Counted from the first letter of the stretch, positions 36,734 through 45,776 are shown. The stretch is 64,000 nt of DNA from Paenibacillus dendritiformis (GCF_945605565.1 NZ_OX216966.1:2057501-2121500); one strand, 5' to 3'. Notes: generated by a model from the letters alone, not told the origin. Numbers and translations are program-made.

Positions 36734-36826
36734 ATGAGCATTATTGCTGGCATCCTGGTTTGCGCTTTCGTCTACGTCATTCGAGAGTCGTTAATGGGAC
36801 CACCGGAAGAAGATTGGGAAAGTTAA
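36734..36826 (+). CDS. 30-residue membrane micropeptide
   Basis: ATG with AGGGGTGAT 5 bases upstream opens a 30-codon frame: MSIIAGILVCAFVYVIRESL, then MGPPEEDWES. One membrane helix (about 3-18) is followed by an acidic tail. It has its own upstream AT-rich promoter region with a Fur-like box and a terminator 14 bases after the stop, so it looks like a real stand-alone gene. Function unknown; I recall no named family. Confidence 0.6.
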   Translation: MSIIAGILVCAFVYVIRESLMGPPEEDWES

Positions 36827-36840
36827 TCATTTTACGCAAG

Positions 36841-36863
36841 CGCTGAAGGATTCAGCGTTTTTT
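36841..36863 (+). terminator. Terminator after the micropeptide gene
   Basis: CGCTGAA-GGA-TTCAGCG stem followed by seven T. Confidence 0.88.
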
Positions 36864-37022
36864 TGTTTTTTACCGGGAACGTGAAGCATCACATTGAAAA
36901 GGCCCTCTTTTTATACTAAAGTGAGGGGGAGCAAGCAACCATTCAAATTAACCGGAGGCCGGAAATGCAGCGCCGCAACGGCAAGGATGCTGCGTCTGGC
37001 CCCGTAAGACAGGAGCTGTGCT

Positions 37023-37427
37023 ATGGAACGCATGCAACGCTACAATACGCTGTATGATGCGATTGGCGGAGCGGATACGATTCGCCGCATCGTGGAGTCC
37101 TTTTATCCCAAAGTCCAGGCTCACCCGCTGTTGGGCCCTTTGTTTCCTGAAGATATTGACCCGGTTATGGAAAAGCAGTTTATGTTTTTGTCGCAGTTTT
37201 TCGGCGGCCCTTCGCTCTTTTCCGATGCTTACGGCCATCCGATGATGCGGGCGCGGCATTTGCCGTTCCCGGTGACGCCTGCCCGGGCCGAGGCCTGGCT
37301 CGGCTGCATGCGCGAAGCGCTGACGGAGATCGGCTTGGAACCGGAGCTTCGGGACATGGTGATTACCCGGCTGTCCGGCCCGGCGCACCACTTCGTGAAC
37401 ACGCCGGATGAAGAGGGACAAGCATAG
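37023..37427 (+). CDS. Truncated hemoglobin, group II (YjbI-like)
   Basis: 134-residue 2-on-2 globin. The proximal heme ligand is His79 in RARHLPFPV, Tyr28 (B10 position, ESFYPKV) is placed for ligand stabilisation, and Trp92 (AWLGCM) is the G8 tryptophan of groups II and III. Such proteins handle oxygen or nitric oxide chemistry. AGGAG lies 7 bases before the ATG. In Bacillus yjbI sits beside the ClpP adaptor gene yjbH; here it is followed by the DUF2225 gene instead. Confidence 0.9.
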   Translation: MERMQRYNTLYDAIGGADTIRRIVESFYPKVQAHPLLGPLFPEDIDPVMEKQFMFLSQFFGGPSLFSDAYGHPMMRARHLPFPVTPARAEAWLGCMREALTEIGLEPELRDMVITRLSGPAHHFVNTPDEEGQA

Positions 37428-37491
37428 AACGCAGTCCTGCCGGCAGGATGCCGGTATCCCCGACAGAGAACGTGTAAGGAGAGGGAGAATT

Positions 37492-38196
37492 TTGGTAGAA
37501 ATAGAACCGCTGTTTACAACAAGAATGGAATGCCCGTTTTGCGCGGAATCATTCGACATCTCGCGTGTACGTTCACGCTTCAAAAAGCCTTCCCAGATCG
37601 ACAGTGATTTTTGTCCCCATTATGCAGAGCACCGGCTGAATCCGGATTATTATGTCGTGCGGGTATGCCCGAACTGCGGCTGCGCATCGACCGAGAACTC
37701 GATAAAGAACTGGAATCATGCCCAGCGCCAGGCGTTCCGGGAGCGTATCGCTTCCCAATGGACACGCAAAGAGTACGGAGGCGAAAGGACATGGGAGCAG
37801 GCAATGGAGACGTATCAGCTGGCCTTGCTGACGGCTCAGACTATTGGCGAGCATAAGCGCGTCGTGGCCGGCTTGCTGCACCATATCGCCTGGCTGTTCC
37901 GCTACCGCGGGATGGAGGCCGAGGAGCAGCGCTATTTGCGCTTCGCGCTGGAGGCTTATATATCGGTATATGAGTATGAATGGCAGGATCAGAACGATGC
38001 GCGGCTCATGTATATGATAGGCGAGATGCACCGCCGGCTTGGCGAGTATAATGAAGCGGGCAAATACTTCACTCGGATCATACAGGACAAACGGATTATG
38101 GATGCGGCGATGATTCGGGCCGCGCGCGAACAGTGGCAGCAGATGCGGGAGGAGATGCAGGAAGGGAAGGAGAACCCGGAGGGCACGCCGATCTAA
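37492..38196 (+). CDS. DUF2225 protein (zinc-ribbon plus TPR-like helices)
   Basis: 234-residue protein. An N-terminal double Cys motif (CPFC at about 13-16, CPHY, then CPNCGC at about 58-63) suggests a zinc ribbon. The rest (about 90-225) is helical with TPR-like repeats (YQLALLTAQTIGEHKRVVAG, YNEAGKYFTRII). This architecture fits DUF2225, function unknown. The start is TTG 37492 with AAGGAGAGGGAG just upstream; an ATG at 37408 would lie inside the globin gene and read unconserved residues. Confidence 0.8.
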   Translation: MVEIEPLFTTRMECPFCAESFDISRVRSRFKKPSQIDSDFCPHYAEHRLNPDYYVVRVCPNCGCASTENSIKNWNHAQRQAFRERIASQWTRKEYGGERTWEQAMETYQLALLTAQTIGEHKRVVAGLLHHIAWLFRYRGMEAEEQRYLRFALEAYISVYEYEWQDQNDARLMYMIGEMHRRLGEYNEAGKYFTRIIQDKRIMDAAMIRAAREQWQQMREEMQEGKENPEGTPI

Positions 38197-38217
38197 CGGG
38201 TTGCGGAGAACCGGGAG

Positions 38218-38448
38218 CTAGCGAATCTTCCGATCCGCCAGCAAATAGTCGCGATCGGCATCGAGGACGACGATCCGGTTATGGCAGCAGGGCATGATGA
38301 GCAGCCGTTTCTTTCCGTCGCGAATGTCGGGCAGTTCCTTCGGCTTCAGCGATACAAGCACATTATCCTCATGGCAAAAAGGGCACTGCGGAATATACAT
38401 ATCCCCCATAATGATGTCATAAGGAACCGTATTCTCGAACGGAATCAT
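38218..38448 (-). CDS. Small zinc-ribbon-like protein
   Basis: 76-residue protein with CPFC (about 22-25) and a later PCCHNR (about 53-58) that could bind one metal ion, and otherwise beta-type sequence (LLIMPCCHNRIVVLDADRDYLL). Unknown function. Its start overlaps the stop of the YycC-like gene by four bases, so the two are one transcript. It is convergent with the DUF2225 gene, 22 bases away. Confidence 0.7.
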   Translation of the reverse strand: MIPFENTVPYDIIMGDMYIPQCPFCHEDNVLVSLKPKELPDIRDGKKRLLIMPCCHNRIVVLDADRDYLLADRKIR

Positions 38449-38633
38449 TGTGAACGCTCCCCCTCGGAATCGGCCGCCGGTTCGGCCGGTTCCTTCTCCG
38501 CTTCTGCGGCAGCCAGTTCGGCCAGCTTCTTCATCAGAATATGCTGCGGCATATGCATGAGCTGTTCAATCGGAACGCCCAGCGCCTGGGACAGCTTGAC
38601 GGCGGTATCCGCAGATATTTGCAAAGGTCTCAT
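38445..38633 (-). CDS. YycC-like small protein
   Basis: 62-residue protein starting MRPLQISADTAVKLSQALGV and followed by PIEQLMHMPQHILMKKLAELA, the pattern of the YycC family (about 50 residues, unknown function). An Ala/Glu/Pro-rich tail is added here. ATG 38633 is chosen with AAAGGATGG upstream and because the conserved part begins there; the frame extends 33 bases further up. It overlaps the next minus-strand gene by four bases. Confidence 0.75.
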   Translation of the reverse strand: MRPLQISADTAVKLSQALGVPIEQLMHMPQHILMKKLAELAAAEAEKEPAEPAADSEGERSQ

Positions 38634-38763
38634 CGAGTCGCCATCCTTTCTATGCGGGTTGCTCAATTTTTTGATATAGTTTAGTTATACACGCTCAACA
38701 TGCAAAACTCAAATTGCTGCAGTTGTTTTTTTATTCCAAGAAAAGAAAGGTGTGTCCGCAATT

Positions 38764-40554
38764 ATGCAACATCCGTTAAATCCGACATGGGATCTGGAAT
38801 CGATATTTCCGGGAGGGTCTGATTCGGAAGCGCTTCAGCAATCCTTCGCCGCGATCGAACAGGACTTGGCTCTGTTGAAAGGGGAACTGAAAGAGATGTC
38901 TTCTCCGCTCAGCAAGGACAGCATCCCGGCGCTGGCGAAGCTAACCACCCGGCTGCAGGATCTGAATCGCCGGATGCAGGAGGCGGGCGCCTTTATCAGC
39001 TGTCTGACCGCTCAGAACCTTCAGGATAAGAAGGCGGTGCAATTAACGGGGCGCAAGTCGGCGCTGTCGGCGCAGCTGGTTGCCATCGACGCATTGTACG
39101 ATGAGCTGCTCCGCGGAATGCCGGATGAGCTATGGTCCCGGTTCCTGGCGCTGCCGGAGATCGAAGGGGTCGGCTTTAATTTGAACGAACGGCGCGAGAC
39201 GGCCAAGGAGAAGCTGGGGCCGGCGCTGGAAGCGCTCGCCGGAGATCTTGCGGTGGACGGATATCACGGCTGGGCGGAAATGTACAATACCATCGTCTCC
39301 CATGTGCGCATCAATTACGAAGAGAACGGCGTGAACCAGCAATTATCGGCAGGACAGGCTCATAACAAGCTGTCACATCCGGACCGCCGCGTTCGCGAAG
39401 AGATGTTCAAGCTGTGGGAGCAGGAATGGAGCGACAAGGCCGATTTCTGCGCTGACGCGCTGAATCATATTGCCGGCTTCCGTCTGAAGCTGTACGAACG
39501 CCGCGGCTGGGACGATGTTCTGAAGGAGCCGCTCGCCAGAAACCGGATGTCGCAAGCGACCCTAGGTGCGATGTGGGATACGATTGTCCGCAATAAGCCG
39601 AAGTTCGTTCAATATTTGGAGCGGAAGGCGAAGCTTCTCGGCGTAGAGAAGCTGAGCTGGTGCGATGTGGACGCTCCGATCGGCGGAAGCCAGACCACCA
39701 TCAGCTATGATGATGGCGCGGACGCCATCGTCGAGCAATTCCGCAAGTTCAGCCCGCGGATGGCGGACTTCGCGGTACGCGCGTTCGAGAACCGCTGGAT
39801 CGAGGCAGAGGACCGCCCTGGGAAGCGGCCTGGCGGCTTCTGTACTTCATTGCCGGTCAGCAACCAGACGCGCATCTTCATGACGTATGCGGGCACGCCT
39901 TCCAACGTATCGACGCTGGCGCATGAACTGGGGCACGGTTATCATCAGCACGTGATGGAAGGACTGCCGGCCTTCGCCCAGCGCTATGCGATGAATGTCG
40001 CGGAGACGGCCTCCACCTTCGCCGAAATGATCGTAGCCGATTCGGCCGTGAAGGGAGCGAAGGATGAGCAGGAGAAGCTGGGGCTCCTGGAAGACAAGAT
40101 TCAGCGTTCGATTGCTTTCTACATGAACATCCATGCGCGCTTCCTGTTCGAGACTCGCTTCTACGAGAAGCGCAAGGCGGGGCTGGTGTCGAGCGAACAA
40201 ATCTGTGCATTGATGGAGGAAGCGCAGCAAGAAGCATACTGCGGGGCACTGGGTTCGCTGCATCCGCATTTCTGGGCTTCCAAAATGCACTTCTATTTCA
40301 CGCATGTGCCGTTCTACAACTTCCCGTATACGTTCGGCTACTTGTTCAGCACCGGCTTGTATGCGCGCGCGCTGGAAGAAGGCGAATCGTTCGCTGCGAA
40401 ATATGACGCGCTGCTGCGAGATACGGCGGTCATGACGGTGGAAGACTTGGCCAGCAAGCATCTTGGCGTCGATCTGACGAAGCCGGACTTCTGGCAGTCG
40501 GCCATTAATGTAACACTCAAGGATGTGGAGCTCTTCTTGCAGATGACGGAATAA
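38764..40554 (+). CDS. pepF: Oligoendopeptidase F (M3 family)
   Basis: 596-residue cytosolic zinc peptidase of the M3B group that degrades medium-length peptides. The catalytic motif HELGH lies at about 387-391 (TLAHELGHGYHQH) with a downstream Glu in NVAETASTFAE as third zinc ligand. The length matches PepF. ATG 38764 is preferred; GTG 38752 also opens the frame but touches the ribosome site. The upstream gene pair is divergent. Together with the peptide importer at 15-20 kb it would allow use of external peptides, but there is no operon link. Confidence 0.95.
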   Translation: MQHPLNPTWDLESIFPGGSDSEALQQSFAAIEQDLALLKGELKEMSSPLSKDSIPALAKLTTRLQDLNRRMQEAGAFISCLTAQNLQDKKAVQLTGRKSALSAQLVAIDALYDELLRGMPDELWSRFLALPEIEGVGFNLNERRETAKEKLGPALEALAGDLAVDGYHGWAEMYNTIVSHVRINYEENGVNQQLSAGQAHNKLSHPDRRVREEMFKLWEQEWSDKADFCADALNHIAGFRLKLYERRGWDDVLKEPLARNRMSQATLGAMWDTIVRNKPKFVQYLERKAKLLGVEKLSWCDVDAPIGGSQTTISYDDGADAIVEQFRKFSPRMADFAVRAFENRWIEAEDRPGKRPGGFCTSLPVSNQTRIFMTYAGTPSNVSTLAHELGHGYHQHVMEGLPAFAQRYAMNVAETASTFAEMIVADSAVKGAKDEQEKLGLLEDKIQRSIAFYMNIHARFLFETRFYEKRKAGLVSSEQICALMEEAQQEAYCGALGSLHPHFWASKMHFYFTHVPFYNFPYTFGYLFSTGLYARALEEGESFAAKYDALLRDTAVMTVEDLASKHLGVDLTKPDFWQSAINVTLKDVELFLQMTE

Positions 40555-40582
40555 GCGGATCCGGGAAAGGAACGACACATTC

Positions 40583-41776
40583 GTGACATCCAATCGCCTT
40601 TTGAAGGGATTCCATGCGGTGTTCTATTCGACGAATGCCCTGCTGATTCCCTATCTGCCCCTCTTGCTGACAGAGCGGGGATTTCACGCATGGGAAGCGG
40701 GGACGCTTCTCATGCTCGGGCCATTTCTGGCGATGTTCGTGCAGCCATTGGCCGGCGTGCTCAGCGATCGATTGAAAGCGGTCCGGCCGCTGCTGTTCGG
40801 ATGCTGGATTGCGCAAGGCACGGCCGCTGCCTGCTTGTTCCTGTCTTCGGGAAGAATAGCGGCGGCGGCCAGCCTGCTGGCGCTGTACATTTTCTTCCTG
40901 CCTGCCGTGTCTCTGCTCGATTCCTTAACGGTCAAGACGGCGGTTGCGGCAGGGCAGTCATACAGCAGCATCCGCCTGTGGGGATCGGTAGGGTTCACCG
41001 TGACCGGCCTTGTCCTCGGACAAATGTTCGATGCCTGGGGCGGCGTCGATTCGCTCATGTGGATGTATGCGCCGATATGGGGAAGTCTGCTTATCGGCAT
41101 CGGGTTCCTGCGGGAGGCGCCGGCCGATGCGAAGGAGGCCGAGAGCGTGGTCAATCTCACGGTCTTGCGCAAGGCGCTGTCGGTGCCTGCCTTGCTGTTG
41201 TTCTTGCTGCTCGTCTTCATCGTGGCGATGCCGCATCGAATGAACGATGCGCTGCTCTCGCTTCATCTGAGTGACCTGGGAGCGACCTCTGCCCAGATGT
41301 CTTGGGCCTGGTCGGTCGCCGGAGTAAGCGAAGTCATTGGCTTCGCGGTGATGGCGAAATGGGTGTCCCGGAAGCGGATGCTGCGGTTGTTCGCGATCGT
41401 CTGCGCACTGTATGCGATCCGATGGCTGCTGTACGCCTTTGTGAAGGATCCTTGGGTCGTCATCGCTCTGCAAGGAGGGCAGGCCGTTACGTATGCTGCG
41501 CTCTGGGTGCTGTCCATCGAATTCGTGGCATCGCTCCTTCCCCGCCAGCTTGCGGCGACCGCCCAGGCGCTGCTCGGCATGGTGTTCCTCGGCCTGGCCG
41601 GCCTCGCGGGCGGGATGAGCGGCGGAGCGCTGCAGGAGGCGTATGGCGGGACCGGAATGTATCTGTATGGATTCGTCTGCGCGGCCGTAAGCATGATCGG
41701 CTTCGGCATCTGGGCCTTCCGGCGCGAGCGCGCTGAGCGTATGCAGGCCGCGTCGCCGAAGGCAACAACCTATTAG
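40583..41776 (+). CDS. MFS transporter
   Basis: 397-residue major facilitator with about 12 hydrophobic helices and the loop 2-3 motif GVLSDRLKAVRPLL (G-x-x-x-D-R). The whole pattern (GFHAVFYSTNALLIPYLPLL) resembles the MFS_1-like group that includes nucleoside and phenylpropionate permeases. Substrate unknown. The start is GTG 40583, with AAAGG about 12 bases upstream. It lies 28 bases after pepF, so the two may be cotranscribed. Confidence 0.87.
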   Translation: MTSNRLLKGFHAVFYSTNALLIPYLPLLLTERGFHAWEAGTLLMLGPFLAMFVQPLAGVLSDRLKAVRPLLFGCWIAQGTAAACLFLSSGRIAAAASLLALYIFFLPAVSLLDSLTVKTAVAAGQSYSSIRLWGSVGFTVTGLVLGQMFDAWGGVDSLMWMYAPIWGSLLIGIGFLREAPADAKEAESVVNLTVLRKALSVPALLLFLLLVFIVAMPHRMNDALLSLHLSDLGATSAQMSWAWSVAGVSEVIGFAVMAKWVSRKRMLRLFAIVCALYAIRWLLYAFVKDPWVVIALQGGQAVTYAALWVLSIEFVASLLPRQLAATAQALLGMVFLGLAGLAGGMSGGALQEAYGGTGMYLYGFVCAAVSMIGFGIWAFRRERAERMQAASPKATTY

Positions 41777-41842
41777 AGGTAGTTCAAAAAGTCCGCTTTT
41801 GATCACAAAGCTCCAAACTCGTATTATCCTTATAAAATGAAC

Positions 41843-41868
41843 CAGGCGGCCGAAGATTCGGCCGCCTG
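41843..41868. terminator. Bidirectional terminator
   Basis: Perfect 12-bp stem CAGGCGGCCGAA / TTCGGCCGCCTG with a 2-base loop between convergent genes. T-runs are modest. Confidence 0.7.
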
Positions 41869-41898
41869 TCTGTATGTCTATAAGAAGTCCCGCAAGAC

Positions 41899-43155
41899 TT
41901 ACATTTTGAATACTTGAATCGTGCGCTGCAATTGGGTCACCTTCTGCTGTAATTGCGCGGTCGACTCGACGGTAGCCTGAACGGAAGCAATTTGCTCGCT
42001 CATCGATGCTGACATCTGCTCGGTCCCCGCGGCGGCCTCCTGCGTAATCGCGGAGATGTTCACGATGGAGCCGGTAATCGTCTTCGCGCTCTCCAGCATG
42101 AGATCGCTCTCCTGCGCGAAGGCGGCGATCTCTTCCGTAATGAACTGAATGGAATCGACAATCTCGTTGAAGACTCGTTCCGTCTCGCGGATCAACTCGG
42201 TCTGACTATGTACGACGGCTTCATTGGCATGGATATTCGTAATCGCTTGCTTAATCCCTGATTCGATGCCCTTCACGAGCGAAAAGACTTCCTTCGTAGA
42301 CGAGGAGGCTTCCTCGGCCAGATTGCGGACTTCCTGCGCGACGACGGCGAAGCCGCGGCCATGCTCTCCGGCTCGTGCCGCTTCAATGGACGCGTTCAGC
42401 GAGAGCAGATTCGTCTGCTCGGCAATCTCGGAAATGGTGCGGGTAATCTTGGAGATGCCCTCGGCTTGCCGGGCCAGCTGCTCGATCGTCGCGGCTACAT
42501 GCTCCGTCGCCTCGATATTGCGCTCCATGCCGGCGGACTGGCTCTCCACGGCCGTGCGGCCCTTGGCAACCAGTTCCAGTGTCGTGGCGGAGCGGTTGTT
42601 CATCTCGCGGGTGGAATGCGCATAGGCTTCTACCTTCTGTTCGATTTCTTTGATAGATTCGGACATCTGGGAGATATCCTCGGAGATCTCGGCGGATCCG
42701 ACGGCCAATTCATTGGCGGATGCGGCGACCTGTTCCATCGCGATTTTCATGTTCTGGTTCTTATGGTACATATCCCGTCCTGAATCGGACACATGGCGGG
42801 TAATATCGGTCGTCTGCTGCAATATTTCGCGAAGCTTGAGCAGCATGGAGTTGAAGGAATGTCCCAATTCGCCAAGCGCGTCGTTGCTCGTCACCTGCAC
42901 GGTCTGCGAGAAATCGCCTCTGGCAATCTGCAATGCGGAATTCGACATGTCCTTGATCGGTTCGTTAAGTGAGCGTTCCAGCATATTGATGATGGGATAG
43001 CTGATTCCAACCAGGATGACGAGGGTGATAAGGCCTGGAATCAATGTGGCGTGAGTCGTCAATAGGACTATCGTAGTAAGAGCGAACAAGCCGACAATGC
43101 CATAACAGCCAAAGAGCAGCTTTTGCTTAAAACTCAAGGAATTGAACCAATTCAT
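41899..43155 (-). CDS. Methyl-accepting chemotaxis protein without an external sensor domain
   Basis: 418-residue transducer. Two closely spaced membrane segments (about 12-32 and 36-57) leave almost no extracellular loop; a HAMP domain (about 58-110) and a long signalling coiled coil follow with the tip sequence [20 protein letters not shown] (about 255-275). Lack of a periplasmic sensor suggests it senses membrane state, energy or a cytoplasmic ligand. It ends VFKM with no obvious CheR tether. Promoter at 43201-43229. Confidence 0.92.
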   Translation of the reverse strand: MNWFNSLSFKQKLLFGCYGIVGLFALTTIVLLTTHATLIPGLITLVILVGISYPIINMLERSLNEPIKDMSNSALQIARGDFSQTVQVTSNDALGELGHSFNSMLLKLREILQQTTDITRHVSDSGRDMYHKNQNMKIAMEQVAASANELAVGSAEISEDISQMSESIKEIEQKVEAYAHSTREMNNRSATTLELVAKGRTAVESQSAGMERNIEATEHVAATIEQLARQAEGISKITRTISEIAEQTNLLSLNASIEAARAGEHGRGFAVVAQEVRNLAEEASSSTKEVFSLVKGIESGIKQAITNIHANEAVVHSQTELIRETERVFNEIVDSIQFITEEIAAFAQESDLMLESAKTITGSIVNISAITQEAAAGTEQMSASMSEQIASVQATVESTAQLQQKVTQLQRTIQVFKM

Positions 43156-43200
43156 ATGACCGTCCCTTCTTTCATCCCAATACGTCCATAATATAACAAC

Positions 43201-43229
43201 ATTATAGCATCGCCCTTATGGCCGGTCTA
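43201..43229 (-). promoter_or_regulatory. Sigma-A promoter of the chemotaxis gene
   Basis: Minus strand TAGACC (43224-43229), 17 bases, TGC-TATAAT (43201-43206 for the -10). Confidence 0.65.
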
Positions 43230-43308
43230 TGTAATTGTTAGCAATCCGCCATAGTTTTACATTTGCAGGATCGAGGTTGCAGAAGAAGGAAAATGCTGTG
43301 GCTATTTG

Positions 43309-43337
43309 TTGAATAAAGGTAATATATCCTATATAAT
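43309..43337 (+). promoter_or_regulatory. Sigma-A promoter of the gene at 43403
   Basis: TTGAAT (43309-43314), 17 bases, TATAAT (43332-43337). Confidence 0.75.
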
Positions 43338-43402
43338 GTGTCTAATGGACTATTTTTATGTCGATAAAATGGTTCTGTATTCTTAAGGAGGTGTGATTCG
43401 TC

Positions 43403-43795
43403 ATGGGCTCTTATGAAATATCATTGGCCAGACAATTCAGCATGGTATTTGATAAGCTGGAATCCGAGCTGCTTGGACTGACGGGAGGCACGGTCATTGT
43501 ATGCATTCGCAACGATGTCATAGGCAAATTCGGCGTCAAGCATGATGCGCTTGAAAGTCAGAATGGGGTCATCAAGCCGCTGCGCCAAGGATTAATGAAG
43601 CGGCACGTCGCGGAATTCCGCCAGACGGCGATGGAGGTTCTGAAGCACAAGAAGCAGTGGACTCACGGAGAGATTGTGTTTGATTTTGTCATGAAGCAGG
43701 ACAACTTGCACATCAGCACATGGTTTGAATCGAACTATAATCTGGTACATATGTTAGAGAAGCCTGAAGCGCGCACATATAGACGCGTCTCCTGA
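43403..43795 (+). CDS. Protein of unknown function (possibly DUF2294/YbcI-like)
   Basis: 130-residue soluble protein. Features: an amphipathic N-terminal helix, VIVCIRNDVIGKF near 31-43, a basic helix (about 55-80) and a beta-type segment (VFDFVMKQDNLHISTWFE). The size and the helix-strand order faintly recall the DUF2294/YbcI family, but I am not sure. A strong ribosome site (AAGGAGGTGTGATTCGTC) and a sigma-A promoter support a real gene. It stands alone between a chemotaxis gene (divergent) and a SASP gene (convergent). Confidence 0.7.
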   Translation: MGSYEISLARQFSMVFDKLESELLGLTGGTVIVCIRNDVIGKFGVKHDALESQNGVIKPLRQGLMKRHVAEFRQTAMEVLKHKKQWTHGEIVFDFVMKQDNLHISTWFESNYNLVHMLEKPEARTYRRVS

Positions 43796-43840
43796 TGCCG
43801 GCTGTAACCTCGGGGGAATGCCTTGAATATAATCAGCAAA

Positions 43841-43871
43841 AGAAGCTCTCTGCCTGCCGGCGAGAGCTTCT
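43841..43871 (-). terminator. Terminator of the first SASP gene
   Basis: AGAAGCTCTC / GAGAGCTTCT, 10-bp perfect stem; on the minus strand the 3' arm runs into TTTTGC. Confidence 0.75.
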
Positions 43872-43930
43872 GTGGTGTTATCAGGCAATTAGACGTAAGT
43901 ATGGTATACGATGCTCGAGATCGTCTGAGC

Positions 43931-44158
43931 TTATCGAGTCGTACGGCCTGCCAGTTGCTGCTCGGCCATTTGAACGAGACGCTTCGTGATGAAGCCCCCG
44001 ATAGAACCTGTGTCGCGAGTCGTATAGTTGCCATAGTATCCGTCTTGAGGAATCGGAATACCCAGCTCTTGAGCGATCTCGTACTTCATTTGCTGCAGAG
44101 CTGCAGTCGCTTGAGGCACTACGAGATTGTTGGTGCGGCTTCCACCTTGATTCGGCAT
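43931..44158 (-). CDS. Alpha/beta-type small acid-soluble spore protein, copy 1
   Basis: 75-residue DNA-coating spore protein. The segment MKYEIAQELGIP contains the GPR protease cleavage site (E-I-A), and GGFITKRLVQMAEQQL is the second conserved DNA-binding helix. AGGGAGGTGAAACAGC precedes the ATG, and a perfect sigma-G promoter lies 25-53 bases upstream. Its product is almost identical to the one encoded at 47187. Confidence 0.96.
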   Translation of the reverse strand: MPNQGGSRTNNLVVPQATAALQQMKYEIAQELGIPIPQDGYYGNYTTRDTGSIGGFITKRLVQMAEQQLAGRTTR

Positions 44159-44182
44159 GCTGTTTCACCTCCCTGTGATTGT

Positions 44183-44211
44183 TAGTATGGAGAACGAGAG
44201 TAGAAATATGC
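44183..44211 (-). promoter_or_regulatory. Sigma-G promoter of SASP copy 1
   Basis: Minus strand GCATA (44207-44211), 17 bases, CATACTA (44183-44189): a full match to the forespore sigma-G consensus GnATA-N17/18-CATnnTA. Confidence 0.85.
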
Positions 44212-44239
44212 AGTCAGGGAGGGGAACGGAGAATGTAAA

Positions 44240-44270
44240 TAATGCCAGGCCGAAGGAAGACCTGGCATTC
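44240..44270 (-). terminator. Terminator of the aldose epimerase gene
   Basis: AATGCCAGG / CCTGGCATT stem, three bases after the stop, followed on the minus strand by ATTTACATT. Confidence 0.65.
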
Positions 44271-44272
44271 TG

Positions 44273-45238
44273 TTATGGATGGATAATCTCGAGATTCAGG
44301 GTCAAGGTGACCGGGGCTTGCGGCTTCAGATCGATAAGTCCCGTCGTCTCGCTGTCGAACGGCAGGTTCGGCGCATCGGTCAGCCAAGTATAAGGCTCGA
44401 CGCAAATGATCTCGTCGGCGGTACCGCGGGTATACAGCACCCAGTGCTTGAAGTGAGGCTGGCTGCCGGCATAGCGAATGCGGTAACCGTCCTCCCGGGT
44501 CAACCACGCCTCCGGCTTGCCTTCGCCCGCACTGAATACGGTATCGAAGTCGGCGCCTTCGAGATTCATGCCTTCAAGCAGCGCCCTATTGTCGCCCAGC
44601 GGCAGCGTTTTGCCTGTCGTAATCAATTCCTCGTCCAGCTCATATATTCCCGCCACCGGCACCTGCATCGTCCAACGGTTCGGTTCTCCGTCGATCAGGA
44701 ACCAGGTATGGGTTCCGAACCCGAACGGAGCCGATTGTTCGCCCTGATTGATGACCGTCAGCTGCTGGGTCAGCGTACCTCCCTGAAGTCGGAAGGCGAC
44801 CTCCAGTTCCAGCGGGGCAGGATATTGCCGCATCCAGTTGTCATCGTCGGCGGTGCGCAATTGCGCGGTAACTTCGGCAGCATCGCCCGCAGCAACGGCC
44901 CGGGTGACCGTCCACGACTGAAGGCGGTGCAGCCCGTGAATATGGTTGTCATTCGCCGTATTCTGATCGAATTGGTAGCTTACGCCTTCATATGTGAATG
45001 AACCGCGGCGGATTCGTCCCGGAGGCATCAGCATCGGAATGCCGAAGTGGTAAGGCTTGGTCATATAATAATCCAGGTCGCTCTCGGCAGGCGTACGCAA
45101 AATGTCCCGCTGTGCCTTCTTGTCCCACAGCCGGATGACATTGCAGCCGAGCTCAGGGAGCAGCGTAGCTGCCAAAGTGTCATTTTCTAGGATAACGGTC
45201 TCATACCCGTTCCATTGCCCTTTGTTCACTTGAACCAT
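44273..45238 (-). CDS. Aldose 1-epimerase-like protein
   Basis: 321-residue galactose-mutarotase superfamily protein. The conserved His pair region DNHIHGLHR (about 95-103), a second His in FGTHTWF and the catalytic-type Glu in ICVEPYTWL near the C terminus are present. These enzymes interconvert alpha and beta anomers of hexoses. The third of three possible Met codons (45238) is chosen, with AAAAGGAG 8 bases upstream. No sugar operon surrounds it, so the physiological sugar is open. Confidence 0.88.
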   Translation of the reverse strand: MVQVNKGQWNGYETVILENDTLAATLLPELGCNVIRLWDKKAQRDILRTPAESDLDYYMTKPYHFGIPMLMPPGRIRRGSFTYEGVSYQFDQNTANDNHIHGLHRLQSWTVTRAVAAGDAAEVTAQLRTADDDNWMRQYPAPLELEVAFRLQGGTLTQQLTVINQGEQSAPFGFGTHTWFLIDGEPNRWTMQVPVAGIYELDEELITTGKTLPLGDNRALLEGMNLEGADFDTVFSAGEGKPEAWLTREDGYRIRYAGSQPHFKHWVLYTRGTADEIICVEPYTWLTDAPNLPFDSETTGLIDLKPQAPVTLTLNLEIIHP

Positions 45239-45406
45239 GTTCATTGCTCCTTTTCCCATGCAGCTTCCAGTTCACGTTGTTCAACAAGCCTGCTTCGCGT
45301 TCAAGCGGCCGTACCGGTGCTTAGAACCGGCCTGTTTGTACACGCATGATATGGTTCTAATCATAACAAATCAGCCGGACAAAGTCATATGATGAATGAT
45401 ATCCCA

Positions 45407-45435
45407 TTGACAAGCGGGGCGATCTTCGATATCCT
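45407..45435 (+). promoter_or_regulatory. Sigma-A promoter of trpS
   Basis: TTGACA (45407-45412), 17 bases, TATCCT (45430-45435), just upstream of the T-box leader. Confidence 0.8.
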
Positions 45436-45473
45436 AATGGCTAATTCAATCTGGATGGCATTCATCCGGCTGG

Positions 45474-45776
45474 AACAAAGCGATGATAAGGACAAGTAAG
45501 CTTCGCGGCGGGCTTCAGAGAACCGGTGGCTGGTGAGAACCGGTGCTTCCTGCGATGACTGAATGGACCTTGGAGTGCGGAGCCGAACCGAGGAGTAGGC
45601 TTTGCCGTAAGTCCTGCGTTAAAGGAAGAGAGGTTCGCAAACGGCCCCATTGCATGTAGGGGCTAGACAGCTACAGTCTGTCCTGCTACGACAGAGCAGG
45701 CCAAGCGCGAACGAATAAGGGTGGCACCACGGTCTTTCGTCCCTTTCCGGGATGGAAGGCCTTTTTTGCGTGTAAA
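45474..45776 (+). promoter_or_regulatory. T-box riboswitch (tRNA-Trp responsive) with terminator
   Basis: The T-box AATAAGGGTGGCACCACGG lies at 45714-45732. The stem I elements GATAAGGACAAGTAA and GGTGAGAACCGG are visible. The specifier loop GAATGGACC presents TGG (45564-45566), the tryptophan codon. The terminator GGTCTTTCGTCCC / GGGATGGAAGGCC followed by six T (45731-45776) shares its 5' arm with the antiterminator. Uncharged tRNA-Trp binding should allow read-through into trpS. Confidence 0.95.
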
